A DNA stretch of 64,000 nucleotides from Chloroflexota bacterium (GTDB lineage Bacteria; Chloroflexota; Anaerolineae; Aggregatilineales; Phototrophicaceae): positions 1 through 64,000 of the forward strand of contig JAIUNI010000012.1 in NCBI GenBank assembly GCA_020161935.1, written 5' to 3'. The position numbers and the translations under genes are program-made. Below are positions 8,516 to 17,205 of this stretch, in pieces (position 1 is the stretch's first letter; each line of letters starts with the position of its first letter). The notes under the pieces were generated by a model. It ran no database searches. It was not told where the DNA came from and saw only the letters and a program-made list of their open reading frames with translations.

Positions 8516-10249
8516 ATGTCGCTTCGCAAGCATACTTTTAGACCCCCTATTTCTCCATTACGGCTGTTCAATATCAGTGATCTGGTGACCCTGATTTTGA
8601 TCGGCGTATTCATCTATATCGGCGTGCGGCTGGCCTTCAACACACCGGCGATTGTGCAGGGGCCGGACATCAGCCTCGAACCGCGAGCGCTGCCTTATTA
8701 CGCGGTGCTGTCGTTGGGGCGGATGCTGGCGGCTTATGTCCTGTCGCTGACGTTCTCGATTGTCTACGGCTATACGGCGGCGCGGCGACCGGGGGCGGAA
8801 CGTTGGCTGCTGCCCGCGTTGGACATCCTCCAGTCCGTACCGATTTTGTCATTCCTGCCTGTCGTGCTGCTTGGGTTGATCGCCATTCTGCCACAGCGAA
8901 CAGCGGTCGAAGTCTCGGCAGTGGTGCTGATCTTTACCAGCCAAGCGTGGAACCTGACCTTCAGCTTCTACCAGTCGATGACCACCATCCCGACCGAGCT
9001 GCGGGAAGCCTCTGCCGTGTTCCGCTTTAGCCCGTGGATGCGCTTCCGGCAGATGGAGATTCCGTTCTCGATGCTGGCGCTCATCTGGAACAGCGTCATG
9101 TCGTGGGCGGGCGGCTGGTTCTTCCTGATGGCGGCGGAAATTTTTACGCTCGGCGACCGCGACTTCCGGCTGCCGGGGTTGGGCGCATACTTGCAAACAG
9201 CAGCTTCCAGAGGGGATACACAAGCACTCTTATTAGGTATCGGGACGCTGGTGCTGATTATCGTACTGCTCGACCAACTGGTGTGGCAGCCACTGCTGGC
9301 GTGGGCGGAACGCTACAAAGTGTCGCAGGTGGCGAACGACAACCCCGCCAATTCGTGGTTTCTAAACGGGCTGCGGCGGTCACATCTTGCCGAGTTCTTC
9401 ACCACCCGCGTGTTTAACCCGATCTTCCAACGGCTGAACGCACGGTTAGACCGACCACAAACATATGTGCCGAGTCTTGAACCGGCCACTGTTACTTCAA
9501 AGCGGTCGCTGGTGAGCTGGCTGGTGCTGATTGCCTTCCTGCTGATGGTTGCTTACGCGGTCATTGGCGCGGTGAGTTTACTGCTCACGCTGCCGTTGGA
9601 GACGTGGGGGCAGATTGCGCTCGGCGCGGGGGCAACGCTATTGCGGGTGGCGATTGCGATTGTGATTGCGCTGTTGTGGACGATTCCGGTGGGGGTGTGG
9701 ATTGGGACGAGCGCCCGTGCCGCCCGCATCCTGCAACCGATTGTGCAAATCCTCGCGGCGATCCCGGCGACTGCCTTGTTCCCGGTCCTGCTGCTCGGCT
9801 TATTGAGCGTACGGGGCGGCGGGAATATGGCGGCGATCTTGCTGATGCTGCTCGGTACGCAGTGGTATCTGTTGTTCAATATCATCGCGGGCGCGTCGGC
9901 CATTCCGCAGGATTTGAAGTACACCAGCGACCTGCTCCAGTTGAAAGGCTGGCGGCGCTGGCGTACGCTCATCCTGCCGGGGTTGTTCCCGTACATCATC
10001 ACCGGACTCATTACCGCCAGCGGTGGGGCATGGAATGCTAGCATCGTCGCCGAGTACACCAACTTCGCCGGACAAACCAACCACGTTATCGGCTTAGGCT
10101 CGCTGATTACCACGGCTACGGCGCAGGCGAATTACGCGCTTTTGCTGGCCTCGACGCTGACGATGATCATCGTCGTGGTGCTGATTAACCGCTTCTTTTG
10201 GCGGCGCTTATTCCATATCGCGGAAACGCGCTACCGTATGGATCAATAA
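8516..10249 (+). CDS. ABC transporter permease, two fused permease halves (NitT/TauT-like)
   Basis: 577 residues. Two copies of the BPD_transp_1 fold lie in one chain (about residues 70-265 and 360-560), each with the cytoplasmic coupling helix pattern (ELREASAVFRFSPWMRFRQMEIP in the first and LKYTSDLLQLKGWRRWRTLILPG in the second, both in pieces). Most relatives encode one permease per gene, so this is a natural fused dimer. The start is ATG 8516, with GGGAG seven bases upstream. It is followed 18 bases later by the ATPase gene. No substrate-binding protein gene is nearby, so the substrate (nitrate, sulfonate, pyrimidine or other) cannot be named. Confidence 0.85.
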   Translation: MSLRKHTFRPPISPLRLFNISDLVTLILIGVFIYIGVRLAFNTPAIVQGPDISLEPRALPYYAVLSLGRMLAAYVLSLTFSIVYGYTAARRPGAERWLLPALDILQSVPILSFLPVVLLGLIAILPQRTAVEVSAVVLIFTSQAWNLTFSFYQSMTTIPTELREASAVFRFSPWMRFRQMEIPFSMLALIWNSVMSWAGGWFFLMAAEIFTLGDRDFRLPGLGAYLQTAASRGDTQALLLGIGTLVLIIVLLDQLVWQPLLAWAERYKVSQVANDNPANSWFLNGLRRSHLAEFFTTRVFNPIFQRLNARLDRPQTYVPSLEPATVTSKRSLVSWLVLIAFLLMVAYAVIGAVSLLLTLPLETWGQIALGAGATLLRVAIAIVIALLWTIPVGVWIGTSARAARILQPIVQILAAIPATALFPVLLLGLLSVRGGGNMAAILLMLLGTQWYLLFNIIAGASAIPQDLKYTSDLLQLKGWRRWRTLILPGLFPYIITGLITASGGAWNASIVAEYTNFAGQTNHVIGLGSLITTATAQANYALLLASTLTMIIVVVLINRFFWRRLFHIAETRYRMDQ

Positions 10250-10267
10250 CCGGAAAGGCAGAATCAC

Positions 10268-11590
10268 ATGACAACTGAAACCCTGCTGAGTATCGAGCAT
10301 GTGACGCGCACCTTTGGTCAGGCTGACCGTTTGTTTACCGCCGTCAAGGACATCAACCTCACCATCCACAAAGGGGAATTTGTGGCGCTGCTGGGGCCGT
10401 CCGGCTGTGGTAAGAGTACGCTGCTCCGCATGATTACGGGGTTGATCGCGCCGAGCGCCGGTAATGTCATCTACCGTGGGGATCGGGTACACGGGGTTAA
10501 CCCCTATGCGACGATGGTGTTTCAGAGTTTTGCGCTGTACCCGTGGCTGACGGTGCTTGATAACGTGATGCTGGCGTTGGAAGCGCGGGGTGTTGCGGCC
10601 CAAGAACAAAAAGCACGCGCCGAGAAATTGATCGACCTTGTGGGCATGGACGGCTTCGAGTCGGCTTACCCGCGCGAGCTTTCCGGCGGGATGCGCCAGA
10701 AGGTCGGCTTCGCACGGGCGCTGGCGGTCGAGCCGGAACTGCTGTGCCTCGATGAGCCGTTTAGCGCGTTGGATGTATTGAGTGCCGAGGCGCTGCGCGG
10801 TGAACTGATGGAATTGTGGTCATCCGGCCAACTGCCGACCAAAGCGGTGTTGATGGTCAGCCACAACATTGAGGAAGCGATCTCGATGGCGGATCGCATC
10901 GTGGTGATGGGCAAAGAACCGGGGCATATCGTGACCGAGTTTCGCGTGGAACTGCCACAGCCGCGCCAGCGCAAGGAACCGGCATTCGAGGCGCTGGTTG
11001 ACCGCATCTACGGCGCGATTGCCGGACGCACCGAGCCGGAAGCCAAAGAAGTCGGTACACCCCCCGGCGCACCCGGTATGACCCGTATTCTGCCGCGCTC
11101 ATCGGTGGATGAACTGGCCGGTATGCTCGAAGTGATTGACGCAGGGTCGGGGCATTACGACCTCTACCGGTTGGAGTTCGACCTCGGTATTGAGATGGCG
11201 GATATGATGCAGACCGTCGAAATGGGCGAAATGGTGGGCTTCGTGGAAGTGAAGGAAGGCGATATTCACATTACACCGCTGGGGCAGACCTTCACCGAAG
11301 CGTCGATTTTGACGCGCAAGGAAATTTTCGCCAGCCGCGCCCGCCGCCTGCCGATGATCCGGTGGGTGATGGATATGCTGCACTCCGCGCCGGACGGCTT
11401 GCTCCCGTGGAAGTTGTTTTACACTGCGCTTTCGCCAGAGTTCCCCGATGAACTGGCTGAACGTCAGCTCGACATCGCGATTGATTGGGGACGCTACGCC
11501 GAGCTGATCGACTACGATGACGATGACCAGACGCTCAGTCTTGATCCGTCCGGTGGCAAGAGCACACCGCCTATTGAAAAGTCCGCATAG
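10268..11590 (+). CDS. ABC transporter ATP-binding protein with C-terminal AAA-associated domain
   Basis: 440 residues. The first 250 are a NitT/TauT-family ATPase: Walker A GPSGCGKST (about 42-50), Q-loop in MVFQSFALYPWLTV, signature LSGGMRQKV, Walker B LLCLDEPFSALD and H-loop VSHNIEEA. From about residue 275 a separate domain follows (SVDELAGMLEVIDAGSGHYDLYRL...) that resembles the AAA_assoc_C domain found on nitrate/sulfonate-type ATPases. It binds the fused permease encoded just upstream and powers uptake. The extra domain probably senses something in the cytoplasm, but its ligand is unknown. Confidence 0.9.
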   Translation: MTTETLLSIEHVTRTFGQADRLFTAVKDINLTIHKGEFVALLGPSGCGKSTLLRMITGLIAPSAGNVIYRGDRVHGVNPYATMVFQSFALYPWLTVLDNVMLALEARGVAAQEQKARAEKLIDLVGMDGFESAYPRELSGGMRQKVGFARALAVEPELLCLDEPFSALDVLSAEALRGELMELWSSGQLPTKAVLMVSHNIEEAISMADRIVVMGKEPGHIVTEFRVELPQPRQRKEPAFEALVDRIYGAIAGRTEPEAKEVGTPPGAPGMTRILPRSSVDELAGMLEVIDAGSGHYDLYRLEFDLGIEMADMMQTVEMGEMVGFVEVKEGDIHITPLGQTFTEASILTRKEIFASRARRLPMIRWVMDMLHSAPDGLLPWKLFYTALSPEFPDELAERQLDIAIDWGRYAELIDYDDDDQTLSLDPSGGKSTPPIEKSA

Positions 11591-11601
11591 GGAGGCTTCA
11601 G

Positions 11602-12240
11602 ATGTCGTGTCCACATTGTAAAGGGGCGGAGAAGGTTTTTGATGCCAGCACCGCACGCGGCGACTTGGAAGATTACCGGCGTAACGGGCCAGCCAAAACC
11701 ACTCGCCTCCTGCTGGATGCGATCCGCAGCGCGGCCAAAAGCGGCCTGACGTTGATCGACATCGGGGGCGGGGTGGGGGCGATCCAACACGAACTATTCA
11801 AGGATCGCGTGCAATCAGCCGTGCATGTGGATGCGTCCACCGCTTATCTCGGCGCATCGCAGGAAGAAGCCAGCACACGCGGACACCGCGACCGTGTGCG
11901 TTATGTTCACGGGAACTTCGTGGAACTTGCGCCGGAAATCGCCGAGGCGGATATTGTGACGCTCGACCGTGTTTTATGCTGTTACCCTGATATGCCCGCG
12001 CTGGTCAAAGCCTCGGCCAGCCACGCGCGGCAGGTGTACGGCGTGGTCTACCCGCGTGATACGTGGTGGATGCGTTTGGCAGGGCGGATGCTGAATGGGT
12101 GGTTCTGGATACGGCGCAACCCGTTCCGCTTCTTCGTGCATCCGGCGGCCTCGGTGGACAATGCGATTCGGGCGAACGGCTTTACCCCGCGCTTTCACCG
12201 GAACAGCGGCATGTGGCAGATCGTGGTCTACGGACGGTGA
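11602..12240 (+). CDS. Class I SAM-dependent methyltransferase
   Basis: 212 residues. After a CPHC pair at residues 3-6, the SAM-binding motif I is TLIDIGGGVGAIQHEL (about 49-64), motif II is SAVHVDAS, and the VTLDRVLCCYPD stretch is motif IV-like. The overall layout (a short N-terminal DYRRNGPAKTTRLLLDAI helix, then the Rossmann core) resembles the Mg-protoporphyrin O-methyltransferase-like branch, but no chlorophyll genes are near, so the substrate is open. It follows the ABC ATPase by 11 bases and has a good AGGGAGG ribosome-binding site, so it is probably the third gene of that operon. Confidence 0.8.
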   Translation: MSCPHCKGAEKVFDASTARGDLEDYRRNGPAKTTRLLLDAIRSAAKSGLTLIDIGGGVGAIQHELFKDRVQSAVHVDASTAYLGASQEEASTRGHRDRVRYVHGNFVELAPEIAEADIVTLDRVLCCYPDMPALVKASASHARQVYGVVYPRDTWWMRLAGRMLNGWFWIRRNPFRFFVHPAASVDNAIRANGFTPRFHRNSGMWQIVVYGR

Positions 12241-12251
12241 CGGCTCGCCCC

Positions 12252-12280
12252 TATTGCGGGGGTTAACCGTCAGTTATAAT
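12252..12280 (+). promoter_or_regulatory. Possible promoter of the P-loop kinase gene
   Basis: A perfect TATAAT at 12275-12280, 39 bases before the ATG. The -35 match (TATTGC at 17 bases, or TTGCGG at 15) is weak. Confidence 0.35.
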
Positions 12281-12318
12281 GCGCCCATATTTGACCTTCG
12301 ACTCAATTGAGGATGTGC

Positions 12319-12891
12319 ATGACCATAACTGAAACGCCCCGTGCTTTGGCGCTGGTGGGGATGCCGGGCGCAGGTAAAACCTTGTGTGCGCGTCACCTCG
12401 AAACGCGCGGCTTCTTCCAATTTCGCTTTGGCAGTATTGTCGTGGATGAAGTGGTGCGGCGTGGTCAGGCCATCAACCCCGAAAATGAACGGGTCGTGCG
12501 CGAGGAGTTCCGCCAGAATGAAGGTATGGCGGCGATTGCCCTGCGCGCCCTGCCCCATCTGAAAACGGCACTTGCCAGCCACAACAGCATCATCATCGAC
12601 GGCTTGTACAGCTTCAGCGAGTACAAGATTCTCGCCCCTGAACTCGGTACGAGTATGGCGGTCGTGGCGATCATCAGCGAGCGCGGCCTGCGCTACAAAC
12701 GGCTGGCGGAACGTGTCGAACGTCCCCTGACCGCGCAGGAGGCGGAAACCCGTGACTTCCAAGAGATCGAACGCCTCGAAAAGGGCGGGCCAATCGCGAT
12801 TGCTGATTACACGCTGCTCAACAACGGCGATTCGGCTGATCTGTTAAAGGCACTTGATGCGCTGGTGGATAAGCTCGGCTTGCACCCCTAA
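12319..12891 (+). CDS. P-loop nucleotide kinase-like protein (dephospho-CoA kinase/UPF0200-like)
   Basis: 190 residues. Walker A GMPGAGKT near residue 14, then HLETRGFFQFRFGSIV, the layout of small nucleoside/nucleotide kinases. IIIDGLYSFSEY is a Walker B-like strand, and RGLRYKRLAERVERP is a lid-type Arg-rich helix. It resembles archaeal UPF0200 and AAA_18 proteins; whether it phosphorylates dephospho-CoA or a nucleotide cannot be told. The ATG at 12319 is preferred because GAGG lies six bases upstream; a TTG at 12307 overlaps that Shine-Dalgarno. A TATAAT box 39 bases before the ATG suggests its own promoter. Confidence 0.75.
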   Translation: MTITETPRALALVGMPGAGKTLCARHLETRGFFQFRFGSIVVDEVVRRGQAINPENERVVREEFRQNEGMAAIALRALPHLKTALASHNSIIIDGLYSFSEYKILAPELGTSMAVVAIISERGLRYKRLAERVERPLTAQEAETRDFQEIERLEKGGPIAIADYTLLNNGDSADLLKALDALVDKLGLHP

Positions 12892-12934
12892 CGAGACTGC
12901 TTATAAATATGGTCTCGAGTCGATAGTCTCCAGT

Positions 12935-14065
12935 CTCCAGCTCAGGCAGGGTTGAATGTTAAAGGTTAAAGGTCGAAAGATAGTCGTCAGCTTTCAGTCG
13001 CCAGTCTCCCGCTAAAAGGCCAATACGAGTCGCCAAGTGCTTGGCTGATATGGCGGCGGTGGCGGCGAAGTTGGCGGCGCCATTTCGATCCTTTTCCGCC
13101 ATAAAAGTTGAAAATGTTCGAAATATTGCAAAAGTTGCAACTGTTATTCTCATCTTTCTCAACATTTGAGGGAGTAATGATGCTGTTGTTGCTGTTGCTG
13201 TTGAGAATCGGATGATTTGTCGCAAATATCGTCAACAGTCAACAGTCTACAGTCAACAGGTGACAGTCTTTAGTCCAATACAAATGCACAATCGGCGGCA
13301 GAGGCGGCACAACGAGTCAACAGTCAACAGTCAACAGGTGACAGTCTTTAGTCCAATACACATGCACAATCGGCGGCAGAGGCGGCACAACGAGTCAACA
13401 GTCAACAGTCAACAGGTGACAGTCTTTAGTCCAATACAAATGCACAACCGGCGGAACAAGCGGCAGAGGCGGCACACCGAGTCATTAGGCGACAGGTGAC
13501 AGTCAACAGGTGACAGTCTTTAGTCCAATACAAATGCACAAGCGGCACAACGAGTCATCAGGTGACAGGTGACAGTCAAAGGCGAATAGAGTTGTTAAGC
13601 TGCGGCAGAGACCCCATCTCCAACCCACATCAGCACACGTTCGCAGGCTCACTCCGCTGATAGCCCGTAGTAACAGGGAAAGGAGTAATAAAGGTGAACC
13701 CTATTCATATTGTAGGTAAAACAAAAGCGATTAGGGTGAACATTTGTCAGAACATTTGGTCACTTTTTCGAGGTGTTGGCGTTAACTATTTTGAGGGAGC
13801 GGATGTGTTAAGCGGGTTGGTGGAAGGTTTGTATTCCGTTTGTGGCACAAACCGAAAGTAAACCTGAAAAATAGTTTTAAAGTAGAGTCTCGAAAGTCAC
13901 AAGAAAAAGATTAACCGCCAAGTCGCCAAGAACGCCAAGATTTTTAGCTCAAGAATTCCGATAAACCACTAAGTTTTAAGTAGCAAGTTTCAAGTTAAAG
14001 GCAAAGGCAAGAGATTAACCGCCAAGTCGCCATCCACAGGAGGCTTCGCACAGAACGCCAAGATC
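12935..14065 (+). repeat. Noncoding dispersed repeat island, copy 1
   Basis: No credible protein gene lies between 12892 and 14241. Ordered blocks here recur in the same order at 46970-47700: the GGGTTGAATGTTAAAGG block (12950), the GCGGCGGTGGCGGCG block (13054), TCCGCCATAAAAGTTGAAAA (13095), the GTTGTTAAG block (13592), the TTAGGGTGAACATTTGTC block (13731-13775), TTTGTGGCACAAACC (about 13839), and the TTAACCGCCAAGTCGCCAAG block (13912 and again at 14013, where the second copy is split by about 20 foreign bases). The stretch from 13231 to 13586 is an added tandem array. Confidence 0.8.
13231..13586 (+). repeat. 78-bp tandem repeats built from AGTCAACAG motifs
   Basis: The phrase GGTGACAGTCTTTAGTCCAA starts at 13259, 13337 and 13415 (period exactly 78), then at 13509 after a diverged 94-base unit. 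Each unit carries stacked AGTCAACAGTCAACAG words, an AATGCACAA word and a CGGCGGCAGAGGCGGCACAA word. Because 78 is a multiple of three, a 95-codon open frame runs through it; I consider that frame an artefact. Confidence 0.9.
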
Positions 14066-14241
14066 AAGGCAGAGAGGCTGTCCATGATTGCCAGCCTTAG
14101 CGAGTTGTAGCTTAAAACAAACAGGGAGTCGCGGCTTTTGAGCGTGAGTAGTTCAGGAGTCTTTGGTGGGGTGAGTTGAGTTGTACCCAAAAAGGCGTGT
14201 AGAATGACCGGGCTGTTTGTTGGGTCGAGAGGTTATTGCTC

Positions 14242-14916
14242 ATGCGGTTGATACGCTTTGTCTGGCGGCGTAAGGTAACGCTCATTCTGGTTTCGATGGT
14301 CGTTGGTATTGCATCCGCGATCATGCTGGTGACGGTACGGGCATACAGCGCCGAACGGGCTAAAGGTCAAATTTATACGCTCGATACCGCGCCAAGCTAT
14401 CCGGTTGCCATCATTTTTGGTGCATTGGTGACGCGCTCCGGTCGCCCCAGCGCCATGCTGGCTGACCGCATCAAAATGGGTGTGGAACTTTACAACGCGG
14501 GGAAGGTGAAGGCGCTGCTGCTGACGGGCGATAACAGTGTCGAAACCTACAACGAGCCGGAAGCGATGCGCCAGTATGCCCTGAGTTTGGGGATGCCGGA
14601 TTCGGCGCTGGTGCTGGATTACGCGGGTTTCCGTACTTATGATAGCTGCTATCGCGCCCGTGACATCTTCAAGGTTGACCGCGCGATATTGGTGACGCAA
14701 GCCTTTCACCTCGACCGCGCCTTGCTGACGTGCAGCAGCCTCGGCATCGAGTCGGTGGGTGTGGCGGCGGATGTGATGCGCCCGATCGGTTATGCACGGT
14801 CGGCGATTATGACGAGCCAGATGCGTGAACTGCCGTCGACGGCGATGGCGCTGTTCGACATTATTAGCGGACGCAAACCAACATTCCTCGGTGAAGCGCT
14901 GCCGATTTTTGAGTAA
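14242..14916 (+). CDS. SanA/YdcF-like (DUF218) membrane-anchored protein
   Basis: About 224 residues. One N-terminal membrane helix (about 11-30, preceded by RFVWRRK) anchors a DUF218 domain: YPVAIIFGALVTRSGRPSAMLADRI, then ALLLTGDNSVETYNEPEAM and VTQAFHLDRALLTCSSLGI. The SanA branch is linked in other bacteria to envelope barrier function and vancomycin sensitivity; the reaction is unknown. The ATG at 14242 follows GAGAGG; a TTG at 14236 is an alternative. It is convergent with the glycosyltransferase, whose stop is 3 bases away. Confidence 0.85.
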   Translation: MRLIRFVWRRKVTLILVSMVVGIASAIMLVTVRAYSAERAKGQIYTLDTAPSYPVAIIFGALVTRSGRPSAMLADRIKMGVELYNAGKVKALLLTGDNSVETYNEPEAMRQYALSLGMPDSALVLDYAGFRTYDSCYRARDIFKVDRAILVTQAFHLDRALLTCSSLGIESVGVAADVMRPIGYARSAIMTSQMRELPSTAMALFDIISGRKPTFLGEALPIFE

Positions 14917-14919
14917 TCG

Positions 14920-16659
14920 TCATCGAGGTCTGCCCATATAAAGGACATAGGCTTGAGCCTCGGAAAGTGGATAGGTTGTAAACTGAGGTTCATCCAAGTT
15001 GAGGGACTGCTTCAAAAGCAGCGGCGTTTGGGTATCATCGGCGGGGATAAAGAAGGCGTAAGGTGCAGCCGATGACTCTTGGCTGAGGTTGAAGGTGTCG
15101 GGCGATCCGATAAGCTGAATGCTTTTGTCGGCAGCCATAAAACGCAAGATGTCCCCTGCGTACTGCTCGGTGACGGTAGATGGTGGATCTACCAGATAGA
15201 CGCTTGTACCCGCAGGTAAATCGACCGCTCTAAGCAACGCATCATATGCATCTCGCCCGGGAACGAGCGTTTGCATGTATGCCGAAAGGTGTGGGCCGAA
15301 GTAATAGCCCGTTTGAGTCACCAAGCAAAACGCAAGATAAATACCGATGACACCGGTACGATATTTGGCTGGCAGCCACGCCGACACGCGCATGATGCCA
15401 ACGGCCATCAGCAGCGCGACAGCAGGGAACACAACCACGTAGCGAGCGGCCAGCGCGCTATCGACCATCAATAAATTGCCCGCCCACGTCAGTAGAAACC
15501 ACACGACAAGCCCTCTACCATGCCTATTCCACAGTGATGCGATAAGACCTACAAGAAACATGGGCACAAGGAAAATGAGAATGAGCGCGGTCGCGCCACC
15601 GTAGTAGGGTGTTGGGTCGGGCCGGTTGATGAATAACAGCAGCGGGTCTATCGTGTGCCGGACGAGATAGTCAAACGCGGGACTGCTGGGCGGGGACGTT
15701 AATAAGACTAGCCAATCATTCCGGCTGAGTGCCAACGTGTTCATGCGTGTCGAAAATGGATCATTGAGCAGGGCGATTGTCAGGTAGATGGGTGCGGCGA
15801 TGACGATGGCCGTTAGTGCGTAAAATGAAAGACCAACTGTCCATTCGCGGATTTTGGCGCGATTGGTAAGCAGTGTTAGGATGACCACAACTAGCATGAA
15901 TGCGGGGTAGAGTAAGCGACCGCCTTCATAAAAGTATTGGGTTAGGCCCAAGGCTATGCCGCCGAACACCCAACTAAGGCGCTGGTTGTGCTTGAAGGCC
16001 AGCACGAGGCAGGCGAAGGCTAATGTGCCAAATAAGGGATCGCCAATGCTGAGGATGCCGATGCGACTGAAATGCATATGCGGGGGAAACGTGGCGAGAA
16101 GCAGCCCGCCGACGAGTGCTGTTTTGCGGTCAAATAATACGCGCCCACAGAAATAGGTTGCGGCGACTGTTACGCTGCCGATAACCGCGCTTGGTATTCG
16201 CAGTGCGAGTAAGTTGTGACCGAATATCGCTGCCGATGCCCCTTGCCACGATGCAAAGAGGCGCGTCAGCGAGGAGATCACACCGAACTGCCGGATGATG
16301 GGCAGATTGGGATTGTCCCACAGCGCTAAAATTTCGGTCATGGGTAGGACTTCATCGACCGGCGCACGGATACGGTCGGCAAGCTGCCATAGACGAAGCA
16401 CCAGCGCAAGTATAAATACCCCGATCACAATGAAAACTTCGTGGCGATGGGCTTCATTCCAGCCAAAGCGAATATGCGTTTCTCCGGTTTTTATACCCAA
16501 TCCGATAATGAGAAGTAGGATACCGGCGTAAAATAACGCGAATTGCAACCCATGTGGTGTGTTCTCAAGTGGCGTGGCGTTTGCTGAAGCCAGCAGCAGG
16601 AAACAACCAACGCCGGCGAGTGTGATGAGAAGCGGTTTCCAGGAAAGCGTCAAACGCAT
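14920..16659 (-). CDS. Glycosyltransferase family 39-like membrane protein
   Basis: 579 residues with about eleven hydrophobic segments, a GT-C (PMT/ArnT-like) architecture. After the second helix the first extracytoplasmic loop contains RAPVDEVLPMTEILALWDN, where the acidic DE pair is at the site of the catalytic Asp of this family. A C-terminal periplasmic part (about 470-579) is soluble. It should move a sugar from a polyprenyl-phosphate donor to an outside acceptor (lipid or protein). Its start is 10 bases after the DinB stop, so it is the last gene of a CheR-DinB-GT unit. Confidence 0.82.
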   Translation of the reverse strand: MRLTLSWKPLLITLAGVGCFLLLASANATPLENTPHGLQFALFYAGILLLIIGLGIKTGETHIRFGWNEAHRHEVFIVIGVFILALVLRLWQLADRIRAPVDEVLPMTEILALWDNPNLPIIRQFGVISSLTRLFASWQGASAAIFGHNLLALRIPSAVIGSVTVAATYFCGRVLFDRKTALVGGLLLATFPPHMHFSRIGILSIGDPLFGTLAFACLVLAFKHNQRLSWVFGGIALGLTQYFYEGGRLLYPAFMLVVVILTLLTNRAKIREWTVGLSFYALTAIVIAAPIYLTIALLNDPFSTRMNTLALSRNDWLVLLTSPPSSPAFDYLVRHTIDPLLLFINRPDPTPYYGGATALILIFLVPMFLVGLIASLWNRHGRGLVVWFLLTWAGNLLMVDSALAARYVVVFPAVALLMAVGIMRVSAWLPAKYRTGVIGIYLAFCLVTQTGYYFGPHLSAYMQTLVPGRDAYDALLRAVDLPAGTSVYLVDPPSTVTEQYAGDILRFMAADKSIQLIGSPDTFNLSQESSAAPYAFFIPADDTQTPLLLKQSLNLDEPQFTTYPLSEAQAYVLYMGRPR

Positions 16660-16668
16660 ATCGGCTGC

Positions 16669-17193
16669 TTAGAGTCCATAATTCTGCTGGATGCTGTTAA
16701 GGTGATGGCGTTCGTGGCCGGCGATGTGGTAGGCAGCGGCGCGGACGCTCATGACGTGACCGTTGGCGATGATGCCGCGTGTGAGCGCCTCGTCGGGCAG
16801 GTTGGCGAACAGCGTTAGGGTGGCGGCGCGGACGGAGGCGTATTCGTCTAATAGGCTATCTAGGCTGCGGCTGTTGGCGGCGGAGCAGCGCGTAAAGATG
16901 TCCTGATCGAAGCCGGGGAGTTCGGTGGTGTCGCCCCGCGCGGCACGTAACGCGCGGTAAGCATAAATACGCTCGTCGTCGGCGATGTGCAGCACGATTT
17001 CGTTGATCGTCCATTCCCCCGCCGCGAAGGGGGTTGTGCGCTGGGCTTCATTCAACGGGCGCACGAGGTCGAATACCCGCTGCATGTTGGAGTCCATATG
17101 CATCAACACATGCCCGTCATCCGGCAGCAAGCCGATGTACATCATGGTGTACGGGGCGAATTCGCCGTCGAGGGGTTTGGTAATCGTTCTCAT
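16669..17193 (-). CDS. DinB superfamily protein
   Basis: 174 residues, helical. Metal-ligand histidines are seen in VLHIADDE (about residue 72) and YHIAGHERHH near the C-terminus, which fits the DinB_2 four-helix bundle that binds a divalent metal. Related proteins are thiol-dependent S-transferases (bacillithiol or mycothiol type) or have no known role. It lies 12 bases after CheR and 10 before the glycosyltransferase. Confidence 0.85.
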   Translation of the reverse strand: MRTITKPLDGEFAPYTMMYIGLLPDDGHVLMHMDSNMQRVFDLVRPLNEAQRTTPFAAGEWTINEIVLHIADDERIYAYRALRAARGDTTELPGFDQDIFTRCSAANSRSLDSLLDEYASVRAATLTLFANLPDEALTRGIIANGHVMSVRAAAYHIAGHERHHLNSIQQNYGL

Positions 17194-17205
17194 ATAAACG
17201 GCTTT

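Noticed and set aside
13177..13215. A 12-codon frame (MMLLLLLLLRIG) behind a perfect GAGGGAG in repeat copy 1
   Set aside because: Copy 2 has no matching frame after its GAGGGAG, so there is no support for translation.
13212..13499. A 95-codon open frame on the plus strand with repeating STVNSQQVTVFSPIQMHNRR text
   Set aside because: It arises only because the 78-base tandem unit is a multiple of three; it has no ribosome-binding site and no family likeness.
13231..13586. CRISPR array
   Set aside because: The units are contiguous 78-base tandem repeats with no unique spacers, and no cas genes are near.
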